Positions 1-10,900 of a stretch of DNA of 64,000 bases are shown piece after piece. Origin of the DNA: Kalaharituber pfeilii (Eukaryota; Ascomycota; Pezizomycetes; Pezizales; Pezizaceae); assembly GCA_015179045.1 (NCBI GenBank), contig WHUZ01000013.1:744001-808000 (forward strand). Reading direction: 5' to 3'. The position numbers and the translations under genes were made by a program. The notes beneath the pieces are model-generated. The model had not been told where the DNA came from and ran no database searches. It saw only the letters and a list, made by a program, of their open reading frames with translations. Numbering within the stretch: position 1 is the first letter of the stretch; each line of letters starts with the position of its first letter.

Positions 1-340
1 CTCAGGCCAAACCAATGCAAAAACAGGTAGGTAGAAGGCTGGACCGAATGCTTCTTGCTGTGAGCCTATCCGGGCTGTATAAAAACACCACGAAACTGCT
101 CGGTACTTAATCTTCCAACGAAATCTCACGGACCTCAGAAACAGCATACCGAGAACAATAACTGGCATGGATACGTCCTGTTATGACGACAACTATTCTA
201 AACAATGGCTTTTCCTCAAACCTTCGACTTCACTACCTCCGCTGAATTATCAAAGATCATCCTCACACAATCGCAAAACCATTCCGCCAATACTTTCTCA
301 TTCGTGCGCAACGCATAGACTCCCACAGTACAGCCAGCAA

Positions 341-430
341 GCCAGACTACACACATATCTGCGCCAGCCAGCCGGGCTATACACACATTTGCGCCTGCCC
401 GCCAGACTATGCACATATCCTCGCGGATAC
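341..430. repeat. 30-bp tandem repeat, about three copies
   Basis: Three adjacent units of about 30 bp start with GCCAGACTA, GCCGGGCTA and GCCAGACTA and each contain a variant of ACACAT(A/T)T(C/T)TGCGCC. The units differ by substitutions, so this is an old local duplication. Nothing in the surrounding 1-770 region is recognisable as a gene; short open frames there overlap in several phases and look accidental. Confidence 0.6.
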
Positions 431-771
431 CAGTAATAATGATTTAGTATTGCTATCTCTTGGAATCTTAATCTGGCAACCGATTACAAATTTAGATATC
501 TGTCACATCAATATCAGCTTCCATGCCAACGAGGCTTATGTTTGGTTGCTACAGTACCTATGAGAATCTGGAAAAGGTTCGGGATTGGATGGAGAAGGCA
601 AATCCATGGACGAGGAAAATTGTTGACAACCCGATGGTTGGTGAAGAAAGAGAGGAGAGAAGGGAACAAGACCAGTTCGGTGGCAATCTACCTACAAGGG
701 GAGGTAGAATCAGATAGTCAAACACCAGCGAAAGTAAGGTTATAGGAGGGGTATTCTCCACAATTAGTCTC

Positions 772-1302
772 ATGCCGGTCACATACATGTCCTCTACCGC
801 GATACAACATCTTAATACCTGTACTGCAACTGGAACAGATAAATCTAGCACCACCAATCCTAATCACGCTGCATGTATGCCGTTACACTATGCCCTACTT
901 TTCCCACATGGTGAGGCAGGTTGGCATTGGGGTTTGCAGTTGGAAAATGAGCACGAGAATCGCCGTCTCTCCCTATATATCTTGCTAGCAAGCCTGCCTT
1001 GCATTAGGTTTATTAGCGGACAACTCAGAGTGGATACAATGTTTTGAAGAGGCACGAACCACTCCCAGCGAGCCTATATCGGCACCGGTTACACAATACG
1101 GCGGAATCAACCATGTACATTGTTCCAGACTCAGCGATTATTTCAACAATATGTCGTGGATGCATGGGCTGTTGTTGATCGGAATAAGCTCTCGTGGTTA
1201 CGTACACATCAGTCAAATATTCGCTCGGAGCTATACAATGGTTTAGCTGATGCGATCCTAAGGCAAGATAGGATACGCAAGCTTTGTTTCGGAAATTCAT
1301 AA
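772..1302 (+). mobile_element. Degenerate Helitron: Helitron-like N-terminal domain relic
   Basis: One plus-strand frame, broken by a TGA at about 1045, encodes two blocks of the Helitron-like N-terminal domain that precedes the RepHel helicase in Helitron transposases. Block 1 (about 866-935) reads MPLHYALLFPHGEAGWHW, the hallmark LHY-LLFPHG-GWH motif. Block 2 (about 1138-1250) reads RLFQQYVVDAWAVVDRNK followed by LSWLRTHQSNIRSELYNGLA, the usual FQQYvvDa...R..Q..R.ElY.gL pattern. Both blocks lie in the same phase, so the break is mainly the stop codon and decay of the linker. The Rep HUH motif, the helicase and the 3' CTRR hairpin are not seen, so it is a non-functional fragment. Confidence 0.8.
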
Positions 1303-1426
1303 CGGCAACTGGACCCAGGAGGGATGGGGCTTGCGGGTTGATGACGAAATCTGCAAAGAAAGCTGGTCAATGAAGGATCTCCTGTCTGAATGGTTTCTCG
1401 GATAGAAGTCAGACAACGCAATGAAA

Positions 1427-1576
1427 CTAATTGCCAACCCCGTTATTCGCTAGCAGCAGCTCGACCGCCATATCATGTCCATTCTGGGCAGCGGCATATA
1501 TTGGCGTCGCGTTGATTTTATTAGCCATATTAATGTTGACCCTGTTATTCGCTAGCAGCAGCTCAACCACCTTGCG
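1427..1576 (-). pseudogene. Ankyrin-repeat relic (about 1.5 repeats)
   Basis: Read on the minus strand this encodes about 50 residues ending at a TAG. It contains NATPIYAAAQNGHDMAVELL, a canonical ankyrin repeat (ATPLxxAAxxGHxxVVELLL). The phrase VELLLANN occurs twice, 99 bp apart, the 33-residue ankyrin period, so the DNA is a tandem 99-bp repeat. No start codon, splice context or upstream domain is visible. In fungi such repeats often sit at the C-terminus of NACHT/NLR-like proteins; that origin is inferred. The repeat copies are still close to each other, so the parent gene was recently duplicated or the loss is recent. Confidence 0.7.
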
Positions 1577-2011
1577 ATGTCAATTATATTACAACACTTG
1601 AATGTTTTTTAACAAAATTCAAATTCACCTTGCATGACAACAGAACGCCAAGGCGGCCCGAAACAAGTTTAAAAAAATATCCACGTCCGTTTCAACACTA
1701 ATTCAGGAAGATGGATATCCATTATAACAACACGACTTTGGTCCTTGTGTAGACAGAGAAGGAATTGCAGTCAAACACAGGTGAGAGTCAGACAAAGTGG
1801 AAGGTGGCATAGTTCATGCCTGTAACGAATGGGACAGATCTCCCCGGCGTTGAGCTATGCTTGTTTTCATTTTCTGCCTACAGTACAAGTGGGGACTGTG
1901 GGCGCTAACGTGACTTCGGTCTCGTCTGGGTTTTGTGTTTCCGCATGCTCTACTACCGACGGTCGTGGGTCATGTGGATACTTTTCTATTTTTTCTATTT
2001 ATTCCCTTTGT

Positions 2012-2137
2012 AGTTTCGCCTTCTCTCCTGACGATCAGCTGCTTGCTTCCGGCAGCTATGATGGCACTATACGCCTCTGGTCAGTTCAGCGGCAAGAAGC
2101 CATCCATACCTTTAAGGGCCATAGCAACTCGGTAAGA
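2012..2137 (+). pseudogene. Orphan WD40 blade (NLR-like gene relic)
   Basis: One complete WD40 repeat is readable: FAFSPDDQLLASGSYDGTIR, then LWSVQRQEAIHTFKGHSNSV. It has the SPD, GS.DGTI.LW and GH landmarks. Just upstream, in another phase, VVGHVDT looks like the start of the same blade, so at least one frameshift is present. Coding sense disappears at about 2140. High-identity WD40 blades of this type are typical of the C-terminal arrays of fungal NACHT-WD40 (HNWD-like) proteins, but no NACHT domain is seen here, so the family assignment is an inference. Confidence 0.7.
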
Positions 2138-3120
2138 AATATTTCAAGAATTCGCAGAAACAAAACAGACCACTTTCAATTAGGACAAAGAGAGCTACCG
2201 AACTTGTTATCATTTTGGGGGAAATACAGTACCAAGTATTGAAGAAGGCAGCGGAAAGAAAGAAAACAGGAGGAGCTAGGAAGGGGTTGGAGAGATTGGG
2301 GGCTGGGGTGGGTAAAGGGGAAAACAGACGGTTTCGAATCAGTGGCTGGATGGATGCAGCTTCCCTCCGAGCATTGAGGGCTTCGGCCCAAGGCCCTACC
2401 ATGGCGAGTAGCTGCAAGTGGGGTTACGTGATATTGGGAAAAACGGATTTTAACTATGCAAACTGTGCCAGTATGCGAGAGCGGGGAGAATCTTGGGACA
2501 GGGCGGTGCGGCCGTCGCCGGCAAGGAGCCTGTGATCGTCTGGGTATGGTCACGGATACACATCTGCAACATTATTATTTCTGATCAAACCGCCGCCAAA
2601 CAGCCCTGCCATCATAAAGAGTTATTTACCATAGGCATTAGCTTGGATGGAGAGGGTTGTGAGGGGAGGGGAGTGGACTTTAGTGGGGATTTGACCAGGT
2701 ATGGATTTCGAAAGGTTTAAGGTGAAGAAAAGTCTTGTATGAATAGAAGTGTTGGAGCAGAGGATTTGTGAGAAGGGGAATATGTATTTTCTTTATGTAT
2801 GAAGAGATATAGCTCCGATTGTGACGCGGGAGAGGGAGGATTCGGGGGGGGTTGAGACCAATAAGATAAATTGCCAACAATATTATACCGCGTTGACCAC
2901 TCAATTTTTGTTACCAACTTGAACATTAAAAAGAGAAAACATAACTCTCAGAAATACGTATAAATAAGTATATATCAAAACTTTTTTTTTCTTTACATAT
3001 ATAAAAGAGGAGCAGGGTGGAAACAAAAAAAAAAAAATAAAAATAAAAATAAACCTTTCCGTAAATTCAAGTTCAAATTCAAATCAAAACAAGAACACCT
3101 AAAGCAGAAAACAGAGAGAG

Positions 3121-3171
<51 letters not shown>

Positions 3172-3580
3172 CCACACGTAAAAACAGACACAGACAGTGA
3201 CGTATACGACTGTGCATACTATGATAAACACACAAAAAGACACATATGTAACATATACAATTCCAAGGCCAACAATTGAAAAACACATGCAAAATGACAG
3301 CCAAAGCAAACATAAAAAACGAACTAAATAAAAAGCGTTGCTTAAGTTGAGTATATATATATATAAGAAATAGAATAAAAGCAAAACAAAAGCTGAGTAA
3401 ACAATGGGAAAAAACACAACGCAAAATCCACAAAGCTAAAAAAAAAAAGGCCAAGTTTTTTTCCTTTTGAAAAATGTGAAATGAACATAAAAGATCTACA
3501 ATATGAAATAATAACACATACTTATGCATGTCACATGTTACAGGGCGGATAATAAACCACACAAAACTCGCAAGCAGTGA
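2138..3580. other. Non-coding, A-rich region with a 49-base A run
   Basis: No gene is recognised. The plus strand becomes strongly A-rich from about 2920. It includes an uninterrupted run of A at 3121-3169 and shorter runs near 3030. This is immediately downstream of the large minus-strand corepressor gene and probably contains its 3' untranslated region. The long minus-strand open frames here are only poly-Phe/Leu translations of the T-rich complement. Confidence 0.6.
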
Positions 3581-3603
3581 GTTAAAAAACCAGATCAAAA
3601 ACG

Positions 3604-3644
<41 letters not shown>
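3604..3644. repeat. 41-base A homopolymer
   Basis: Uninterrupted A on the plus strand (T in gene sense) at the 3' end of the Snt1-like gene. Any reading frame that crosses it becomes poly-Phe, so frame calls through it are unreliable. A natural tract and an assembly or sequencing length error are both possible. Confidence 0.9.
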
Positions 3645-3647
<3 letters not shown>

Positions 3648-3670
3648 AATAAAACAACTCATTTTTTTTG

Positions 3671-6600
3671 CTAAAGTATATGCACGACACTCCCCTTCTC
3701 TCTTCCTCTTCCCCTCCTTCTTCCTAGCTTCTAACGTTCCCAATATACATTCACTGCCTCCTCTCATACCTCCCCATATGCTCATATCCCCCTGCGGCCC
3801 CATCCCCGTCTGCGGCGGCCCATACGCCGGATTGGGCACCATATGTGGTTGCGGTGGCTGCCCTCCATACCCTCCTGGCGAAGGCTGATGATGTCCTGGA
3901 TGTCCATGTGCCCCATGCCCGTGATGCATCCCATATCCCTGCGGCGGCGGGGGAGGCGGAGGACCTTGCGCTGCTGATGGCGGCACTGACGATGGTGGAG
4001 GGCCGGTCGGATAGCCGCCTCGCTGCTGCATTTGCGATGGGTGTGGGCCTGGTTGGCCAGGCGGAGGCTGTTGATGGTGTGATTGCGGCGGAGGGGGGCC
4101 ATGGCTCATATGTCCTGGCGTTGGTGGTGGAGGTCCCGGCGGTCCTTGCTGGTGATGATGCTGTGGTGGTGGAGGGCCCTGCTGCTGCACTTGATGATGC
4201 GGCGGCGGGTTCGGCGGTGGTGGTGGTGCATACGCGCTGGATCTCGAAGAATGGTGGTAAGCTGGTGAGTACTGCTCTTGCCTCCCATGCGTCGCTGGTG
4301 GCGCAAATATTGGCTGCTGCTGTCTTGCCTGTGGAGTTGAAGTTGCCAATGACTGAGGTCCCTGCGATGGATATAACCTTGACCGATCATTATCCGGATG
4401 TGCCGGATTCAATATCTGTCTCGGCTGTGGCGGCCTATACTGCTCCCCGCTTGGTCCCGGGGGCCCTGTCTGATACGCGGAAGAGGACAATGGCTTCGAG
4501 GGTGGCTGCACTCCGGGGGAGTACGGGTTCGCGCCCGGCGAATTTAACATGCCCGCATACGGTGTTGAGAACGGATGTTGCTGCCTCTGCTCCATTGGCG
4601 GCTGTGCTTCCTGATATGGCTGTCTGTCGTGTGGGACATGAACCCTCTCATGCGGAGGTACTGATGGCGGAGGCTGCTGAGCTTGCCTCTGGTCATGAGC
4701 CGTGAGTGGGCGTTGCTGCTCCATATACTGGTGCCTGCTATCCACGGCCAACGGGGACCTTTGATCTATTGCAGGAAACCCAATGGGAGGCGGCCTTTGA
4801 TCCAACGGAGAATTATGCTGCGACCTCCCATCCAACGACGGATGCGGCCTGTGCCCAATTGACGAATGTGGCCTTGACTCTATGTGACCCCTCTGCTCCA
4901 TCGGATACGACCTCTGCTCTACCAACGGTGGTGGCGGCTCCCTTCTCATTGCCGGCTGACTTGGTGGCGGATACTGTTCCTGACGCATTTGCGACGGTGT
5001 CGGCTGCGGCTGCGGCTGAGGTTGCGGTGGCTGTGGAGTCGCAACAACCGGTGAGGGAGTTGCATCCGCAGGTGGAGTCGGTTTCGGGTATGAGTAACTT
5101 GGCGGAGGGTCCGAATTGAGCAGTGCATTCAGAGACATCTTCTGGGTCTTCGGAGCGGGCTGCGGCGGTGGCGGGGGAGGTGCCGGTGTTGGCTGTTGAG
5201 GAGCAGAAGGCTGCAAAGGTGTCTGCGGATCCGAGCCACGCTTCTGCTGGGTCCTTAAAGGCGGTGGTGGATGTATTAGTTGTGGACCTGGAGTCCCTGT
5301 TGACCTCGGCATTGGCTGTAACGGTGTCGGCGGAGGTGCAATCCCAGTGGGCGTACGATGACCCGCAGCCGACATTGGCCTTGACCCTGGCTGGCCTACA
5401 GCCCTTTGATGCTCCATCTCCATCATCCTGCTCCTCTCCCATTCCCTTTCACGCCTAGCCCTCTCAGCCTGTTCAGCCATCGCTCTTGGATCCCGTGGGT
5501 CCTCCACCAATATCGTTTGCCTTTTCTGTTGCTCCCTCGCCTGATCCATCCTATGCTGCTCCCGTGGATCAGAGTAACTACGTAGAATTTCCCTCTCCAC
5601 AACCTGAGGTCTATCCCTACCCGCAGGCCCAGACCCATGGTCCACCATCGACTGAATCCCCAACACCGACCTCGGATCCCGCGACAAGTCAATCACCTGC
5701 GGTGGCGGCGCACCAGACCCTCTGGCCTCCAATATCGCCTTGTGTTTCTCCCTTTCCAACATCGCATTCCTCTCTCTCATCTCCCGTTCCCTCATCTCCC
5801 TCTCCCTCATCTCCCTCTCACGCTGCTCCCTTTCCCGTAGCTCCCTCTCCCTCTCCCGCATCTCCCTCTCCCGCAGTTCCCTCTCCCGCTTCTCCCTCGC
5901 CTCTCTCTCTTCCTTCTCCCTCATCTCTCGTTCCCTTCTCTCCCTCTCCTTCTTCTCCAATGCCTCCCTCTCCGCTGCCTCCCTCTGCCTCTCTGCCAAC
6001 ATCCTCTCCTGATACTCCCTCTCTCTCTGCTGTTGTTGCTGCTGCTGCAGCATCTCCATATGCAATCTCCTATATTCGTCCAATACTGGCCCTTGCTGCA
6101 TCCCATCTCTCGAGTGCGATGACACTGGCCGTGACTCATGTAAGCTCGCATGCCTCGAGTGCGCCGCCACCTGCGTCCTATCCATTATCTGCATCTGCGG
6201 CGGCTGTGGTGCTTGCTGTGGCGGCAGCCCTGGAGGCGTAGGTGCCTGCGGGCTATAGTATGCTGGCTGATGCGCCGCTTGTTTCTCATGCTGCGAACCT
6301 GTCCTGCGATGACTATGCACCTCGTGCTTCAGACCAAACATCTCCATTGGATCTGGCACCTGCGTCGGCTTTCCCCTCTGCTGCTCTGTTGGGTGCGGTG
6401 TGGGCTTAACGTACACCTCTTGACTAGGCGGTGGATGCCCTGGCGGAGGATTCCCGAACACGTCCTGCACCTTCCCGTACTTGCCATAGATATCCTGCTG
6501 CTGCACAACGTGCTGCCCCATCAGATGTCTCGAATACAACTCCCTCTCCCTTGGCCTCTCCATCGCAACTGGGCTCTCCTGCATCTTCTCCTTGACTCCA

Positions 6601-7922
6601 AGTGGTGGCGGCGGTTGCTTCCCAAAAGACTCCTCCCTCGTGGGCTCTATCTTCTCTCTATGCCTCGCGCTCGTTGGCGGCTTGGTATAAATCTCCTGCG
6701 GCTCCGGTGCACTCTGTAACTGTTTATGCTGCTGCTGGAACTGCTTCTGCTGCTGAGCCTGCTGTATCTGCTCCCTCTCCAGGTCAATCTCTCTCTGCGT
6801 TGGAGGCTTGCTAAACCCATCAAATACTGCCATGGGCACTTGCTGCTGCTTGACAGGCTGTGGATTTTGCACCGGAGACTGATGCAATGCCTGTTTGGGC
6901 GTCATTTGACCAGGTGCAATAGGTGGTGTCGACGGTCGTGAGTGCTGCGAGTGTTGTGGATACGGTCTCTCTACGGTAATAGTCTGCTTCCTCGAAATAG
7001 GTTGTTGCGGCGCAACGGATACCAAATTCCTGGTATCCCCAGGTATAGCCTGAACTGGAGCTGTAGCTGGCTTCAACGTGGGTGGGGATTGCGGCGCAGG
7101 CGCCGCTGCAATAGCCTGGTGTTGAGGAGGCATCTGCTGCTGCTGGAACGCCTGCTGCACTGCCTGATTCGTCAACATATCCGTATCCAGATCCATCGGC
7201 ACAACTGTCGAGGACCTCGAATGTGGGTTCTCATAACGTCGCTTTGGCAACGCAGTAGGTTTCGGCGGATCCGGGACCCTCTCTCCTTTGGCAATTCGTC
7301 TATTCGTGTCCTCTGCAATCTGTTTAAACTCAAGCTTGCCTCCGTCAACCTGCCTTTGATAGTAGTTTTTCACCTGTAAAAAAATAACAAAAAAAAAAGG
7401 CACCTCATTGATTAGCCCAAAAAAACTAATCCATATCAGAAAATATAAAACCACGAACTCACCATAGTCGGCGTCTTTGAAGCTAAATGTGCCGCAATAG
7501 AATTCCAGTTCGTTCCATAACTCCTTAGAAGCAATGGGAAATCCGAAGCCTCTGGCACTGACCAATAACTGCTCGTAGTAGCAATCTGCTTCTCCTTCTT
7601 CGGCGTATTGGTGCCCGTTCCAGCTTCCTGAGACTCCCGAAGTGGCATTGGGGGTGGCTGTGGTTGCCCTCGTTGGCTTTGCGCAGCTTGTATTGGAGTA
7701 CCAGATGGCATGATTTGCTTCTGCTGCTGTTGTGCAGATAGAGGAGTGTTCATGATCTCCGACTGCTGTACAATATTGACCACCATCTGCTGCTGCGGCA
7801 ATGGCTGTTGCGGAGGAGGTTGAGGCAATGGTGGAGGTTGCACGGGAGGTTGCTGCAGCTGTGTTGCTGGTTGCGATTGTGGTGTCATCTGCGGCGGTGG
7901 CGGCTGCTGCTGTTGCTGTTGT

Positions 7923-7963
<41 letters not shown>

Positions 7964-10900
7964 CTGCTGTTGCTGTTGCTGCTGGATGGGTTGCTGCTGC
8001 TGCTGTTTCTGCTGTTGCTGTTGCTGCGGCTGTTGCTGCGGCTGTTGTTGTTGATAATGCTCCTGCTGCAACTGCTGCGCCTGTTGCGGATTTGGCTGAA
8101 TATTGTAATATACTGGCAGGATATGCTGCGACGCCTGCTGCGGTAGTACGGGTATTGGCGCCTGTACCGGCAACGACATCATGCCCCGTTCATCAGACAC
8201 AGGTGTCCCTTTTCCAACCGTCCCCACTGCAGCCAGCCCAGCAAGTGCATTCACCGCATCCGACTCCTTCGCTTCCAACTCTTCTTTCTTCCTCTCCTCC
8301 TTCACTACCCTTTCCCCCTCAGCGAACGGCGTAGCAGGGGTCCTCGTTCTCTTTGCACCTTCCTTCCTTGCGGTCCTTACCCTCTTCGTGCTCCGGCCCG
8401 CTACTGAATCCTCATCAGCCGTCAATCCCGCATTACCACCCACCCCAGAGATCCTACCACCACCCCCGTTACCTCTTCCATCCCCTCCACCCCCGGCGCG
8501 CTTTCCGTTTCCCGGACCCGGTGTAGCCGACTCTGAATCATCCTTAACATCAAGCTGCTTCCCCACTCCATTATCTCCTCCAAACACTGGCGCAGCAGCT
8601 CTCCTCGGCCTTCCTGTATCCGTAACCGGTGCAGCAACTTCCTCTGAATCTGCATCCTCATCCTCTACCCCCAAAACTTTCAGCTCCGGCGGGACTGGCG
8701 TTGTCCCAGCTATGCGTCTCCCAAGATCTGCATTTATGAGCCTGCTTTGTCTCGTCCTTTGCGGTGCCGGCGCTCCGTTTGTCCAATTCGCGCGCCCTTT
8801 CCCTCTTTTCTTTGGTTTTACAGGACGGCGTAGCTTCTCTTTATATCCAATCTCCTTCTTTGTCAAATAGTAGTGTCGAATGCAGTCCTTGTACGTTCTC
8901 CCTGGTAGGTGCTCCGAGATCTTCTGCCACTGCTTCGGAGTTTGCATATACCGCTCTGTAAATTTCTGCTTCTCCTCCTCAGTCCAGTCATCTATCGGCA
9001 TCAGCGTTCCAAATGCAATTCTCCTTGCCGCCTCCTCCTTCAACAGATTCGAGTAGTCCTGATACATCTCCATCTTCCTGGCAATTGGATCAAAAATCAT
9101 ATCCGGAATGACCGCCTCCGTCGCACTTCCCTCCTTCTTCACCCTATTAAATTCTGCCTCTTGCAAAATCTCCATGATAGCCTCCATCTCAGCCTCGCTC
9201 CGCACCACGTCTGTCGGCGCCGCATTCCTACCACCCCGACGCACAGCCGTGGGAGTCGTTACATCAATAACAGCAACTGCATTCACCAGTGTAGGCGAAC
9301 TATCTGGATCCGTACAATCCCCACTCGCCCCAGGCTTCTTCCTCCCCTGCTCCTCACTTTCTTGTCTCCTCAAATCCTGTAGGTAAGGTTTATACTGCGC
9401 TATATACTCATTCTTCATCCCCTGCTCCTTCTCATAAACCGTTCGTGCATTCTCTTGCATGATCGTAAGCAGGATCGGCTTCAGCTTCATATGTGACTCA
9501 TTATTTTTCTGGAAGAAAGCGTACTCTTTCGGCTCCTTTGGTGGGCCGTGTCTAAAGTGTGGAAGCGCAGAAAGACAAGTCTCCAATTCTGCTCGAGTGG
9601 GTATCTTAAAGGGAGGAACCTCGCCATCAGCCAGCGGAGGCGGGATATCAATGAAGATATCATCCATCGTGAAGGAAGAAGGAGAGGCCGAAGACCTATT
9701 TGAGCGAGAGCTGACTTCCCCATCGTCGTAAATGTACCCATCATCATCCTCAAATTCCCCATCGGCATCTTCCTCTCCATCCTCAAGCGGAGGCTCTGTT
9801 GGGCTTTGAATAGCAGCAGGAGTAAAATCAGTCATCGTCACTTCATCATCCACTGGCTCCTTAATTGCCTCCTCGACGACCTCAGATGGCTCTTGTTCTG
9901 CGATTGGAATTGCTTCCGGTTCCGGTTCTGGCTCTGGCTCCTCTTGCTTGATCTGCTCTGGTACCAAGGTAATAGGCGGCTTGATTTCCATTTCCACATC
10001 AACCTTCGGCCCTTCTGGTTCCGCCGCTTCAACACCTGTCATTTCATGATCCTGCGGCTCCTCTACCACCTTCTCAACTACAGGCACCTTCTCGGAAACC
10101 TGAGCTTCTGCAGTTTGCATCTTCGTCTGTGGCGCTGCCCCTGCCGAAACCGTAGCCTCCTCCCGCTCTTGCTCCTGTTGTTCGCGTTCAAGTCGTTCCA
10201 ATTCTGCTTGTCGTTCCCCCTCCAACTGTTCCTGCCTTTCCTTCTCTTGCCTCTCGGACTCAGCTTGCCTCTCCCTCTCCAAACCCTCAACTTCCTCAGT
10301 GTGTTCCTCCACAACCTGCATCTCCAGCTCCTGCCGCCTTTCGAACTCAAATTTCTCCTTCTCAAGCCTCTCATGCTCCAATCTCTCCCTTTCTCTCTCC
10401 TTCTCCCGTTCTCTCTCTCGTTCCATTTCCTCCCAATCCAGTCTCTCCTTCTCCAACCTCTCTAGTCTCTCCCGCTCGATTCTTTCCCCCTCCAGCTCCT
10501 TCTCTTTTTCCCGCTCCTCCCTCTCCCTTTCTCTCTGCCTCTCAAACTCTCTTTGTCTTTCCAGCTCCCTCTGCCTCACCAATTCCTTCTCCTTCTCCCT
10601 CAGTATCTTCTCTCGCTCCTGTCTCTCCCTTTCTGATCTCTCCTTTTCTTGTCTCTCCCTCTCCATTCTCTCTTTCTCCAACCGATCCCTCTCCAGCCTC
10701 TCCAATCGCTCCTTCTCCGCCCGCTCCCTCCTGGCCCTCTCCCGCTCTTCCTTCTCCCTCCTTAACCTTTCCTGCCTCGCCATCGCCTCTTGCCTTTCCC
10801 TCTCCGCCCTCTCCGCCTCCCTCTGTCTCCTTCTCTCCCGCTCCGCCTTCTCCGCCGCCTCCTCATTCGCCAGCGACTCCAACGCTTCATAACACTCCTT

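Noticed and set aside
3845..7379. Long plus-strand open frames opposite the Snt1-like gene
   Set aside because: They are antisense shadows of CAG/CCN/GAG-rich codons (poly-Ala, Leu and Ser products) without starts or motifs of their own.
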